DNA of 64,000 bases. It comes from an uncultured Muribaculaceae bacterium (GTDB lineage: Bacteria; Bacteroidota; Bacteroidia; Bacteroidales; Muribaculaceae). The notes beneath the pieces were generated by a model. It had not been told where the DNA came from. It ran no database searches and saw only the letters and a program-made list of their open reading frames with translations. Position 1 is the first letter of the stretch, and every line of letters begins with the position of its first letter. Location: positions 57,064 to 121,063 of the forward strand of contig CAJOFM010000009.1 in assembly GCA_905233915.1 (NCBI GenBank), in the 5' to 3' direction. The position numbers were made by a program, and so were the translations under genes. Shown here piece by piece: positions 42,908 through 51,267 of this stretch.

Positions 42908-43654
42908 TTACATGTTCATGCCACCGTCAACCTGGATGACCTGGCCGGTAACATAGGATGACATGTCGCTGGCAAGGAAGGTTGCCACGTTGGCAATGTC
43001 CTCGACGGTACCGCCGCGGCGCAGGGGGATGCGCTGACACCACTCCTTGCGCACCTCGTCGCTGAGGGCTTGGGTCATGGCAGTGTCGATAAAGCCGGGA
43101 GCGATGGCGTTGGCACGGATGCCGCGGCTACCCATCTCCTGGGCGATGCTCTTAGCCAGAGCGATGAGACCTGCCTTGCTGGCGGCATAGTTGGCCTGTC
43201 CTGCGTTGCCGTGCACACCGACAACCGATGCCATGTTGATGATGGAGCCGGCACGCTGGCGCATCATGATGGGCACGAGGGCATGGATGAAGTTGAACGC
43301 GCTCTTGAGGTTCACTGCAATAACGGCGTCCCACTGTTGCTCGGTCATGCGCAACATGATACCGTCCTTGGTGATACCGGCATTGTTGACCAGGATGTCG
43401 ATGTGGCCGAAGTCCTCATGGATTTGCTTAACCACAGCCTCGGTCTCTTCAAAGTTGGCAGCGTTGCTGGCGTAACCCTTGGCCTTAACGCCCAGGGCAG
43501 CAATTTCCTGCTCGGTCTGCTTGCCGTTATCATCAATAACAAGGTCGGTAAACGCGATATCAGCACCCTCGGCAGCAAACTTCAGGGCGATAGCCTTGCC
43601 AATTCCCCTTGCGGCGCCAGTGATGAGTGCCACTTTTCCTTCTAGCATCTTCAT
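42908..43654 (-). CDS. fabG: 3-oxoacyl-[acyl-carrier-protein] reductase
   Basis: The 248-residue short-chain dehydrogenase has the NADPH loop TGAARGIG (residues 12-19), NNAG, and the catalytic Ser143, Tyr156 and Lys160 (YAASK). The C-terminal YVTGQVIQVDGGMNM is typical of FabG. It reduces 3-oxoacyl-ACP in fatty-acid elongation. It lies between glyA and the C10 protease on the minus strand, with a promoter at 43736. Confidence 0.93.
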   Translation of the reverse strand: MKMLEGKVALITGAARGIGKAIALKFAAEGADIAFTDLVIDDNGKQTEQEIAALGVKAKGYASNAANFEETEAVVKQIHEDFGHIDILVNNAGITKDGIMLRMTEQQWDAVIAVNLKSAFNFIHALVPIMMRQRAGSIINMASVVGVHGNAGQANYAASKAGLIALAKSIAQEMGSRGIRANAIAPGFIDTAMTQALSDEVRKEWCQRIPLRRGGTVEDIANVATFLASDMSSYVTGQVIQVDGGMNM

Positions 43655-43700
43655 AGTTTCTTCTCTTTTTTATTTGTTATGATTTGATAATTAATTGTCA

Positions 43701-43736
43701 ATTAAAAATTGCACGACTTTTTTGCAAAAGCCGTGC
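43701..43736 (-). terminator. Hairpin with T run in the glyA-fabG gap
   Basis: On the minus strand GCACGGCTTTT pairs with AAAAGTCGTGC (one G-U) and is followed by CAATTTTTAATT. Its first base is the last base of the fabG -7 element. It may end glyA transcription or act on the start of the fabG leader. Confidence 0.65.
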
Positions 43737-43743
43737 AAAGTTA
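43736..43743 (-). promoter_or_regulatory. -7 promoter element of fabG
   Basis: TAACTTTG on the minus strand, 81 bases before the fabG ATG, directly followed by the hairpin at 43711-43736. Confidence 0.5.
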
Positions 43744-43787
43744 AACATTATTGTCGAGACTGCAAAATCGCAGCCTGCAATCCCTTT

Positions 43788-45068
43788 TTACCAAGCGAAC
43801 ATGGGATAGTCCTTCATCATCTCGTTAACCTTGCCGCGAACGCTGGCGATTACAGCCTCGTCCTCGGGAGCCTGGAGTACGGTGTCGATGAGCTCGACGA
43901 TGTCGCCCATCTTGTCCTCCTTGAGGCCACGGGTGGTGATAGCGGGAGTACCCAGACGCAGACCGCTGGTCTGGAAGGCGCTGCGGTCGTCGAAGGGAAC
44001 CATGTTCTTGTTGACGGTGATGTCGGCAGCGACGAGGGCAGCCTCGGCAACCTTACCGGTCAACTCGGGATACTTGGTGCGCAGGTCAACCAGCATGCAG
44101 TGGTTGTCGGTACCGCCCGAGCAGATCTTGTAACCCTTGTCGATGAGGGCCTGAGCCATAGCGGCGGCATTGGTGCGCACCTGGATGGCATAGTCCTTGA
44201 ACGAGGGTTGGAGAATCTCACCGAAGGCAACAGCCTTAGCGGCAATCACGTGCTCGAGGGGACCGCCCTGAACACCGGGGAAGACGGCGCTGTCGAGCAG
44301 CGACGACATCTTGCGGATGACACCCTTCTTGGTGGTCTTACCCCAGGGATTGTCGAAGTCCTTACCCAGCAGAATGATACCGCCACGGGGACCGCGCAGG
44401 GTCTTGTGGGTGGTGCTGGTAACGATGTGGGCATACTTCAAGGGGTTGTTCAACAGACCGGCAGCGATCAAGCCAGCGGGATGTGCCATGTCAATCATGA
44501 GCAGTGCGCCAACGCTATCGGCAATCTTGCGCATGCGCTCGTAGTCCCACTCGCGGCTGTAGGCGCTGGCACCACCAACGATCAGCTTGGGACGCTCGCG
44601 CTGTGCCACCTCTTCCATCTGGTCATAATCCACCAGGTTGGTGTCGGGGGTTACGTTATATTCACAAGCCTCGAACATCAGACCCGAGAAGTTAACGGGG
44701 CTACCGTGTGACAGGTGACCGCCATGAGCCAGGTTCAAACCCATGAACTTGTCGCCGGGCTTCAAGCAAGCCATGAACACGGCCATGTTGGCCTGGGCGC
44801 CCGAGTGGGGCTGCACGTTGGCATACTCGGCACCAAAGATCTCTTTCAGGCGCTCGATGGCGAGGTTCTCGCTCTCGTCAACGCACTGGCAGCCGCCATA
44901 ATAGCGGTGGCCAGGATAACCCTCGGCATACTTGTTGGTCAGGCAGCTACCCATAGCCTGCATAACCTGGTCGCTTACGAAGTTCTCACTGGCAATCAGC
45001 TCAATACCGTGTTTCTGACGCAGATGTTCGCGCTCGATGATGTCAAAAATCGCTTTGTCTCTTTCCAT
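43788..45068 (-). CDS. glyA: Serine hydroxymethyltransferase
   Basis: The 426-residue PLP enzyme makes glycine and methylene-THF from serine. It shows [11 protein letters not shown] (24-34), the PLP-phosphate region [24 protein letters not shown] and the Schiff-base Lys222 in [15 protein letters not shown]. Length is complete. Its product is the substrate of FolD. It follows the flavin reductase gene with a 41-base A-rich, 7-bp-periodic spacer. Confidence 0.96.
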   Translation of the reverse strand: MERDKAIFDIIEREHLRQKHGIELIASENFVSDQVMQAMGSCLTNKYAEGYPGHRYYGGCQCVDESENLAIERLKEIFGAEYANVQPHSGAQANMAVFMACLKPGDKFMGLNLAHGGHLSHGSPVNFSGLMFEACEYNVTPDTNLVDYDQMEEVAQRERPKLIVGGASAYSREWDYERMRKIADSVGALLMIDMAHPAGLIAAGLLNNPLKYAHIVTSTTHKTLRGPRGGIILLGKDFDNPWGKTTKKGVIRKMSSLLDSAVFPGVQGGPLEHVIAAKAVAFGEILQPSFKDYAIQVRTNAAAMAQALIDKGYKICSGGTDNHCMLVDLRTKYPELTGKVAEAALVAADITVNKNMVPFDDRSAFQTSGLRLGTPAITTRGLKEDKMGDIVELIDTVLQAPEDEAVIASVRGKVNEMMKDYPMFAW

Positions 45069-45070
45069 TT

Positions 45071-45098
45071 TCAGTTTTTTAGTTCTTTAGTTGTTAGT
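45071..45098. repeat. Degenerate 7-bp-periodic leader before glyA
   Basis: On the coding strand the spacer reads as units ACTAACA, ACTAAAG, AACTAAA, AAACTGA leading to the glyA ATG. It is the same pattern as before the second deoxynucleoside kinase and pantothenate kinase genes. Confidence 0.5.
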
Positions 45099-45109
45099 AT
45101 TAAAGATAT

Positions 45110-45685
45110 TTAGTCATTTTTTGGCTTCTTGCGTACCGTCCACCCGAAGTGGCCCAACTCCTCGCCCAGCGAGTAATAATGGCCATGGCAGTAGGTAATC
45201 AGGTCGGCGGCCTTGAGGTCGAGAGCTCCAGTCTCAGGATCGATGTAGCGGTCATCGGCGATGACGTTCATCACCTCGGCGATAAACATGTCATGGGTGC
45301 CCAACCGCATGATGTCGCGCACGCGGCACTCAATGCTCACGGGCGCCTCCTGGATATAGGGAGCTGCTACCGTCTCGCCCTTGACAGGCGAGAGACCCAT
45401 CTCTCGCCACTTGTCATACTCGCGGCCCGAGCGCACACCGCACCAGTCGGTGGCACGCGCCAACTCACGGTTGGTCAAATTCAGGGTGAAGGCCATGTTG
45501 CGCTCCACAATAGCATGGCTGTGCCGCTCAGGTCTGATCGACACATAGCACAACGCAGGATCACTGCAGATAGTACCCGTCCATGCTGCCGTGAAGACGT
45601 TATACTCCTCGGGCGACGCCCCACAACTGACCAGCAGTGCGGGCAGCGGGTATATCATGGTTCCTGGTCTCCAGTTCTGTTTCAT
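45110..45685 (-). CDS. Flavin reductase family protein
   Basis: The 191-residue protein has the split-barrel FMN-binding pattern: YPLPALLVSCG, NVFTAAWTGTICSDPALCYVSIRPERHSH, FTLNLTNRELA, and a later HDMFIAEVMNVIAD. Such proteins reduce flavin with NAD(P)H or bind FMN for other redox partners. It is cytoplasmic. It is upstream of glyA and probably co-transcribed; no functional link to serine metabolism is evident. Confidence 0.87.
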   Translation of the reverse strand: MKQNWRPGTMIYPLPALLVSCGASPEEYNVFTAAWTGTICSDPALCYVSIRPERHSHAIVERNMAFTLNLTNRELARATDWCGVRSGREYDKWREMGLSPVKGETVAAPYIQEAPVSIECRVRDIMRLGTHDMFIAEVMNVIADDRYIDPETGALDLKAADLITYCHGHYYSLGEELGHFGWTVRKKPKND

Positions 45686-45707
45686 TCTCTTGTCGCGAAT
45701 AATGGTG

Positions 45708-45715
45708 CAAAAGTA
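45708..45715 (-). promoter_or_regulatory. -7 promoter element of the flavin reductase gene
   Basis: TACTTTTG on the minus strand, 22 bases before the ATG. Confidence 0.6.
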
Positions 45716-45799
45716 GGCATTTTTTCTCTAACACAGGTGTTTTTACAGATTATTTTTCAGCGGTTCCCCGATTGTTAATAACTTTCAAGTCACAGGTGC

Positions 45800-45829
45800 T
45801 TGACGGGACAGGGAAAAAGCATATCTTTG
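45800..45829 (+). promoter_or_regulatory. Consensus promoter of the first deoxynucleoside kinase gene
   Basis: TTG at 45800-45802, a 19-base spacer and TATCTTTG at 45822-45829. Confidence 0.7.
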
Positions 45830-45859
45830 TGGATTGTAAAACATCCTATCAACTGAACC

Positions 45860-46486
45860 GTGCACATCGTTATTGCAGGAAATATCGGAAGCGGAAAATC
45901 CACACTGGCCGAGATGCTTGCCAAGCATTACGGATGGGAGCCATTCATGGAACCTGTGGTGGATAATCCCTACCTGAGCGACTACTACAAGGACATCAAG
46001 CGATGGTCGTTTGCCCTCGAGGTGTTCTTCCTCAAACAGCGTTTTAAGGACATCTTGGGCATCAATGCCAGCGACAAGACCATCATCCAGGACCGCAGCA
46101 TCTTTGAAGGCGTGTATATCTTCACGGCCAACAACCACGACATGGGCAACATGGATGACCGCGACTTTGAGACCTACATGGAACTGTTTGAACAGATGAT
46201 GACCATCGTGCGCCTGCCCGACCTGATGATTTATCTGCGCTCCAGCGTGCCCCACCTGGTGGACAACATCCAGAAACGCGGGCGCGATTACGAGCAGACG
46301 ATACCGCTGCAGTACCTGACCAACCTCAACGAGCGTTACGAGGAGTTTGTCATGAACACCTATCAAGGCCGCAAACTCGTCATCGACGTGGACGATATTG
46401 ACTATAAGAACAACCCCGAGGACTTTGCCGCCATCGTGGACAAAATCGACGCCACCATGTTCGGTATCTTCGGCCCGTTGGACTAG
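45860..46486 (+). CDS. Deoxynucleoside kinase, first of a tandem pair
   Basis: The 208-residue P-loop kinase has AGNIGSGKSTLAEMLAKHYGW (Walker A at about 6-13) and the dNK motif IIQDRSIFEGVYIF with the DRS/DRT triad, plus a LID region QKRGRDYEQ. It should phosphorylate deoxyadenosine, deoxyguanosine or another salvage nucleoside. It begins with GTG; the paralogue at 46587 aligns from its ATG at exactly this residue, which supports the GTG. Confidence 0.87.
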   Translation: MHIVIAGNIGSGKSTLAEMLAKHYGWEPFMEPVVDNPYLSDYYKDIKRWSFALEVFFLKQRFKDILGINASDKTIIQDRSIFEGVYIFTANNHDMGNMDDRDFETYMELFEQMMTIVRLPDLMIYLRSSVPHLVDNIQKRGRDYEQTIPLQYLTNLNERYEEFVMNTYQGRKLVIDVDDIDYKNNPEDFAAIVDKIDATMFGIFGPLD

Positions 46487-46488
46487 AC

Positions 46489-46544
46489 AGTTAACAGTTA
46501 ACAGTTAATAGTTAATAGTTAACAGTTAATAGTGAACAGTTGGA
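46489..46544. repeat. 7-bp AGTTAAC/AGTTAAT array after the first kinase gene
   Basis: Seven heptads (AGTTAAC twice, AGTTAAT twice, AGTTAAC, AGTTAAT, AGTGAAC) are closed by AGTTGGA. The array starts two bases after the stop codon. The closing unit is identical to that of the array at folD. Confidence 0.93.
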
Positions 46545-46548
46545 AAAC

Positions 46549-46583
46549 GACTAAAGACTAAGGACTAACCACTAACAACTAAA
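46549..46583. repeat. 7-bp GACTAAA array leading to the second kinase gene
   Basis: Five heptads (GACTAAA, GACTAAG, GACTAAC, CACTAAC, AACTAAA) end three bases before the ATG at 46587. Together with the preceding array they make up nearly the whole spacer between the paralogues. Confidence 0.9.
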
Positions 46584-46586
46584 GAT

Positions 46587-47216
46587 ATGCATATAGCAGT
46601 AGCAGGAAACATCGGCAGCGGCAAGACCACCTTGACAAAGCTGCTTGCCAAGCACTACGGATGGAGCCCACGCTTTGAGCCCGTGGACAACAACCCTTAT
46701 CTGGAGGACTTCTACGCCGACATGTCGCGCTGGTCATTCAACCTGCAGATTTACTTCTTGAACAAGCGTTTCAAGGAAGTGGTGGAGATCTCCAAAAGCG
46801 ACATCGACATCATCCAGGACCGCACCATCTATGAGGATGCTTGCATCTTCGCTCCCAACCTGCACGGCCAGGGCCACATGAGCGACCGCGACTTCAACAA
46901 CTACAAGGACCTGTTTGAGCTGATGATGTCGCTGGTCAAGATGCCCGACCTGATGATTTACATCCGCTCGACCATTCCTAACCTGGTGCAGCAGATCCAG
47001 AAACGTGGTCGTGAATACGAGCAGACGATGCGCCTCGATTACCTGGAGGGCTTGAACAAGCGCTACGAGGACTGGATTGCCGACTACAAGGGCAACCTGG
47101 TCATCATCAACGGCGACGAGATTAAATTCGGCGACCGTCCCGAGGATTTCCAACTGGTGTGTGACAAGATTGACGCCAACCTCTTCGGTATCTTCTCCCC
47201 CTTCAACCAGAAGTGA
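46587..47216 (+). CDS. Deoxynucleoside kinase, second of a tandem pair
   Basis: The 209-residue paralogue is alignable end to end with the gene at 45860: AGNIGSGKTTLTKLLAKHYGW, IIQDRTIYEDACIF, QKRGREYEQTMRLDYL. Differences cluster around the substrate side, for example NNPYLEDFYADMSRWSFN against DNPYLSDYYKDIKRWSFA. In related bacteria such pairs form heterodimers with different nucleoside specificities (dAK/dGK). Whether these pair is inference. Confidence 0.88.
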   Translation: MHIAVAGNIGSGKTTLTKLLAKHYGWSPRFEPVDNNPYLEDFYADMSRWSFNLQIYFLNKRFKEVVEISKSDIDIIQDRTIYEDACIFAPNLHGQGHMSDRDFNNYKDLFELMMSLVKMPDLMIYIRSTIPNLVQQIQKRGREYEQTMRLDYLEGLNKRYEDWIADYKGNLVIINGDEIKFGDRPEDFQLVCDKIDANLFGIFSPFNQK

Positions 47217-47222
47217 TTCTTG

Positions 47223-47254
47223 ACCTGAAGCGGTCTGTTTTCAGCAGGTTTTTC
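47223..47254 (+). terminator. Terminator after the kinase pair
   Basis: ACCTGAA pairs with TTCAG-c-AGGT (one bulged C) and is followed by a T run at 47249-47254. Confidence 0.6.
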
Positions 47255-47298
47255 TTATTTCTTTTTAAATAGTTACCGATAGCTACAATAATTTGTGG

Positions 47299-47306
47299 TA
47301 CTTTTG
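47299..47306 (+). promoter_or_regulatory. -7 element abutting the start codon of the secreted-protein gene
   Basis: TACTTTTG is followed by CCGC and then ATG, predicting a leaderless mRNA. Confidence 0.5.
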
Positions 47307-47310
47307 CCGC

Positions 47311-47859
47311 ATGTTTTGTAAGCGCATCGGTTGGCTATGGCTATTGTTGCTGATATCGGTTTCCATGCCGGTGTCGGCACAGGTGAGCATTGACCTGTAT
47401 CGTGACGACGGTTCACGATACGTGTGCTCGACGCAAGAGGTGATGTATGACGACTTCTTCCATGCAGCCCGTTTTGCTGTGGCTGCGACAGCCGACGCCA
47501 ACGGGCTGGTGAGTTTCTCACTTGAAGTGACCTATGATGAGGGCCTGTTGAAAGTTGTCAAGGGTGACAGCCTCACACTGATGCTGCGTGGCGGTGACCG
47601 CATCGTCCTCACCACTGACCGCGACGTGACCCGTGCCGACATTGTCAAACGCCACTACCTCACCTACAATGACTACTATGTGACCTGCCACTACCAGATG
47701 AGCACCTATGACATCCAACGCATCTCCCGCAACCGCATAACGAAGCTGAAAGCAAGCACTCAGAATGCCGACTTTGACCGCAAGCTGGATAAGTTCCAGG
47801 ACCGGTTCCGGCGACAGTTCACAGCGGTTTACCGCTACCTGATGGAGCCCAAGAATTAA
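47311..47859 (+). CDS. Secreted protein of unknown function
   Basis: From the ATG at 47311 the protein has 182 residues with a signal peptide (CKRIGWLWLLLLISVSMPVSAQ). The mature part is a beta-rich region (GDSLTLMLRGGDRIVLTTDRDVTRADIVKR) and a basic amphipathic C-terminus. I do not recognise the family; similar small secreted proteins are common in Bacteroidales. The in-frame TTG at 47293 lies before the -7 element and is rejected. It is monocistronic, with a strong terminator. Confidence 0.6.
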   Translation: MFCKRIGWLWLLLLISVSMPVSAQVSIDLYRDDGSRYVCSTQEVMYDDFFHAARFAVAATADANGLVSFSLEVTYDEGLLKVVKGDSLTLMLRGGDRIVLTTDRDVTRADIVKRHYLTYNDYYVTCHYQMSTYDIQRISRNRITKLKASTQNADFDRKLDKFQDRFRRQFTAVYRYLMEPKN

Positions 47860-47860
47860 A

Positions 47861-47901
47861 ATCAAGAGCAGCCTGCTTAATGTAGCATGGCTGCTCTTGA
47901 T
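47861..47901 (+). terminator. Terminator after the secreted-protein gene
   Basis: A perfect 13-bp stem (47861-47873 with 47889-47901) with a 15-base loop. It lies between convergent genes and may serve both. Confidence 0.8.
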
Positions 47902-47928
47902 TTATATCGCTTATTTTTTTGTTTCAGA

Positions 47929-48954
47929 TTACTTGATGCGGAGCACTTGTCCGTCCTTAATCTTATTGTCGGTCATGCCGTTCAACTTCTTGAGCTGATT
48001 CACAGTCATGCCGTGGCTCGAGGCAATCTTGCCCAGGTTATCACCCTTGCGCACCTGGTAGGTGGAGCGGCTGTTCTTACGACCTTCCTTGGTGGACTTG
48101 CGGGTGCTGGCAACAACCTGTTCTTTCTCCTTCTTGTTGTTACGGCTCTTGGTGGCCGTCTCGGCAGGCTGTTCGCTGGATTTCTTGGCTGCAGCATAAC
48201 GCTTGCTGGGAGCATAGTCGCGAGCCTTGGTGTAGGTGCTCTTAGAGAAGGTATAGCTGTCGGTGTGGGTGCAACGGTTACCGAAGTCAAAGATAGCCTC
48301 AGGGTTGATTGCATAGCCCATGAAGCGGGTCTCGAAGTGCAGGTGGGGACCCGTGCTGCGTCCCGTGTTACCGCTCAATGCGATGGGCTGACCTGCCTTG
48401 ACATACTGGTCGGGCTTCACGAGGAAGCGTGAGAGGTGACCATAAACGGTCTCCAGACCATTCTCGTGACGCACGATCACATAGAAGCCGTAGCCACCAC
48501 GCTCATAGCGGGTCAGGCGCACGCGGCCCGAAAATGCCGAGTAAACAGTGTCGCCCACTGCCGAACGCAGGTCCACACCCTTGTGCGAGCGTCCGAACTG
48601 GGGACGATAACCATAATGGGAAGTCACGTAGTTACCCTTGATGGGCATCACATAGTGACACACGTCAAGCACCTTGGTGTTAGGCACGTTGGCATCCTTA
48701 TAGCAGTTAACGAGATCGCTGTCCCAGCCCTCGGTGTAAATATCGGGCTCGGGCTCACATTCTTCATAAAGGTCGGCAGCATACTTTTGTGCCTCCTGAA
48801 CTTTAATCTGATCGTTGATGCGGTTCTGCTTCGCCAGCAGGTTGCTGTGCATCTTGTTGTAATTTGACGCCGATTGCAGATTCTGGGCGGATAACCCAAG
48901 CGCAAGGAACGTCATCGCCGCCAAGGCGAAATATAATCTTTTACTTATATTCAT
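47929..48954 (-). CDS. M23 peptidoglycan endopeptidase with C-terminal LysM
   Basis: The 341-residue protein has a signal peptide (YFALAAMTFLALGLSAQ), then an M23 domain with the zinc ligands in GRSHKGVDLRS (His, Asp) and GPHLHFETR (HxH), fold motif YGHLSRFLV, and an intact active site. A basic, Lys/Ser-rich linker (about 240-290) leads to one LysM domain (TYQVRKGDNLGKIASSHGMTVNQLKKLNG). It should cut stem-peptide cross-links during growth or division. Confidence 0.92.
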   Translation of the reverse strand: MNISKRLYFALAAMTFLALGLSAQNLQSASNYNKMHSNLLAKQNRINDQIKVQEAQKYAADLYEECEPEPDIYTEGWDSDLVNCYKDANVPNTKVLDVCHYVMPIKGNYVTSHYGYRPQFGRSHKGVDLRSAVGDTVYSAFSGRVRLTRYERGGYGFYVIVRHENGLETVYGHLSRFLVKPDQYVKAGQPIALSGNTGRSTGPHLHFETRFMGYAINPEAIFDFGNRCTHTDSYTFSKSTYTKARDYAPSKRYAAAKKSSEQPAETATKSRNNKKEKEQVVASTRKSTKEGRKNSRSTYQVRKGDNLGKIASSHGMTVNQLKKLNGMTDNKIKDGQVLRIK

Positions 48955-48995
48955 TTTGTGATTATTTTCTGACTTAGTTCGTTTTTAAGAACGCA

Positions 48996-49003
48996 CAAAG
49001 TTA
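48996..49003 (-). promoter_or_regulatory. -7 promoter element of the M23/LysM gene
   Basis: TAACTTTG on the minus strand, 41 bases before the ATG. Confidence 0.55.
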
Positions 49004-49125
49004 ACCATTTATTTTGTACCAAGGGCCAATAAGAGTGCTAAAAAGTGTAAAGTTTGGTTTCAAATTCTAAACGCGGCAATACAAAGCACTAATTATCAGT
49101 CAAGTAAAAAATTCACAAATGCAAA

Positions 49126-49145
49126 CTATTTTGTTTTCAAAATAG
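49126..49145 (-). terminator. Weak AT-rich hairpin after the 661-residue secreted protein
   Basis: CTATTTTG (126-133) pairs perfectly with CAAAATAG (138-145). It is AT-rich and the T run on the minus strand is short, so confidence is low. Confidence 0.4.
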
Positions 49146-49154
49146 CTGTACAAC

Positions 49155-51140
49155 TCACTTGATCAAACGCTTGACAGCGGCACGTGAACCGTCGCCATAG
49201 GTGGTCACCTCAATGTTCACACCGTCCTGGGGCTTATCGCTGACCACACCAGCCGGCGTGATGTAATAGACGCTAACGGCCTCCTTACCAGCCATGAGTT
49301 CCTCGACCGATGCCTCGTCAAGAACCTGCAAGGGATAGATGGTATAGTTGGTGTAGTAATCGGCATCGGTGGCACTGATTCTCCTTATGCTCTTGGGATT
49401 CACATCGTTCTCATCCCACATTTCATCGAGCTTGAAGATAGACAACAGACCATAGTGGAAGCCCTCGTGCTCGGCCATGCGGGCCTCAAGACCAGGAGCA
49501 TAGTCAAAGCTGAGTTTCACAATCACAGAATCATTCTCGCTGCACAAGCAGGGCTGGCCGTCCTTGTAGAAGAAGTAACCATCGGCACGACCCAGCTCAT
49601 TGCCCAACGCAGCCAAGTAATCGTTATCCAAATCATAGGAGAACACCGTGAGTTCGGGGTACACAGCATCAGCAGCCTCAACAGGTGTGGCATTGAGAAT
49701 CAAGCTGGGATTATGGGCACGACCATCCAGCACACCCTTGACTGAACCCGGCTCGAGCACAAGCTGTTGAGCCAAAGCATCGAACATTTCCTCGTTACCC
49801 GAGCAATCAAGGGCAATCCAGTCGGGATACCAGTCCATCCACTCGGCGTAGCCCCAATCAGCATAGGTGTCATAGTAAATCTGAGTGACATTGTCGGTCA
49901 CATAGACCAGTTTTCCATCCTCAGCATCGGACACGGCTGCGACATACAGCGTGTCGTTCAACTTGTACTGAGCGCCGTTCTCTCCCTCGTAGAGGACTTT
50001 CCACAGACGTGTTCCCGGGTCATTGGTGATGGTGATGGGATAAAGCTCCATCACACCATTATAGATGGTGACCATGCCCTCGATGGAATAGAGCTCGGTA
50101 GGATCCACCTCGGGGTAATCGATGCCGAACTTGTTGAAGCCTGTCATCGACGCCTCGACAGTGGCACCCTCATCATCGGTTTCGGAGCACGAAATCATGA
50201 ACATTCCATTCTCGCCAATCTCACTCAGATGCACGCCCTCAAAGAAGACCTTATAGTTCTCCCATCCCTCATTGGGGTCGGCGACATAGCTCATGTAACC
50301 CGTGCAGTCAAATGCCGAGTAATAGTCCTCGTCGAGGATATTTTTGGCATTGGCAAAATGAGCAGGGTCCCCTATCTCAACCAGGCCCTTATAGGTTTTC
50401 TTCACACCCGTCCAACCGGCGGGGATAACGGCTCCCATGGGATACTCTTTACCCGTGTCTCCATAGATGAGACCCGCCAGGGCATTGCCCTCACGGTCGA
50501 GCTGCATCACCCACAAGAATTCGTTCCACTGGTAGTTGACATATACATCGGTAGTGAATTGGAATTCTGTTCCGGAAACGAGATCTGCTATGTGGTTAAG
50601 AGAGTCCACTTTGGTAATGTTGGGGTCAATGGGATCCTCGGGGTCGGGATCAACAGGGGCCTCGCCATCGGTAGTCACCACGATGCTTGCCACCTGAGCA
50701 TTCTTGCTGCCCACATGGGTCAAGGTCACCGATGATGCGCTACCCGTCCAAGTGCCCACCATGCCGTTCACCGCATAGTCACCCACGTCGGCAATGAGGT
50801 CAAAGTTTGACGCGTTGGCCGCGTTGACGGTGATGCCGGTGATGCCACCCTCGGCCACCGACAGCGTGATTGAGCCGCCAACGTAGATGCGGAGCGTGAA
50901 ACTGCCCTGTGAATTCCAGATGCGCGTCTCGGTGGAGCCATCGGCTGCCGACAGCGTCACGCCGTCAACAGTCACAGCGCCAGCCTGCACCAGATTGGTT
51001 CCTGCGCTCTGTTCGGGAACTGCATATCCCATAGCGGTAATACCCTCGGGAGTCGAGAAATCAAAGGTCACTACAGCTGCCTGTAAAGCAAAAAAGGAGG
51101 CCATCGAGGCCAACAAAATCATTGAGAAAAAACGCTTCAT
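49155..51140 (-). CDS. Large secreted beta-rich protein with a T9SS-like C-terminal segment
   Basis: The ATG at 51140 gives 661 residues; the frame opens at 51224 but the promoter at 51165 lies inside that part. A signal peptide (SMILLASMASFFALQA) is followed by a beta-sandwich region (VVTFDFSTPEGITAMGY, IRIYVGGSITLSVAEGG), a linker DPDPEDPIDPN, and a long acidic region with no recognised enzyme motif. The last 35 residues (VSVYYITPAGVVSD, then GVNIEVTTYGDGSRAAVKRLIK) look like the C-terminal sorting domains seen in Bacteroidales secreted proteins. Function unknown. Confidence 0.65.
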   Translation of the reverse strand: MKRFFSMILLASMASFFALQAAVVTFDFSTPEGITAMGYAVPEQSAGTNLVQAGAVTVDGVTLSAADGSTETRIWNSQGSFTLRIYVGGSITLSVAEGGITGITVNAANASNFDLIADVGDYAVNGMVGTWTGSASSVTLTHVGSKNAQVASIVVTTDGEAPVDPDPEDPIDPNITKVDSLNHIADLVSGTEFQFTTDVYVNYQWNEFLWVMQLDREGNALAGLIYGDTGKEYPMGAVIPAGWTGVKKTYKGLVEIGDPAHFANAKNILDEDYYSAFDCTGYMSYVADPNEGWENYKVFFEGVHLSEIGENGMFMISCSETDDEGATVEASMTGFNKFGIDYPEVDPTELYSIEGMVTIYNGVMELYPITITNDPGTRLWKVLYEGENGAQYKLNDTLYVAAVSDAEDGKLVYVTDNVTQIYYDTYADWGYAEWMDWYPDWIALDCSGNEEMFDALAQQLVLEPGSVKGVLDGRAHNPSLILNATPVEAADAVYPELTVFSYDLDNDYLAALGNELGRADGYFFYKDGQPCLCSENDSVIVKLSFDYAPGLEARMAEHEGFHYGLLSIFKLDEMWDENDVNPKSIRRISATDADYYTNYTIYPLQVLDEASVEELMAGKEAVSVYYITPAGVVSDKPQDGVNIEVTTYGDGSRAAVKRLIK

Positions 51141-51164
51141 TTGCACATTAATTTTTATAGGGTA

Positions 51165-51193
51165 CAAAATTACTGCCAACTCCCGATACAAAC
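51165..51193 (-). promoter_or_regulatory. Promoter of the 661-residue secreted protein gene
   Basis: On the minus strand TTTG (51190-51193), a 17-base spacer and TAATTTTG (51165-51172). It fixes the start codon at 51140. Confidence 0.6.
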
Positions 51194-51267
51194 ACAACAA
51201 AGGCCCGAAAAAAGTTATCAACAACCATAACTTTCCCCAGGCCTCGCGTTGAATATTTTTCTACAGT

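Noticed and set aside
43695..44711. 338-residue open frame on the plus strand
   Set aside because: Antisense to glyA; Gly/Val/Leu-rich without any family pattern.
46489..46583. Possible CRISPR-like repeat
   Set aside because: Units are 7 bp, directly adjacent and without spacers; there are no cas genes in the window.
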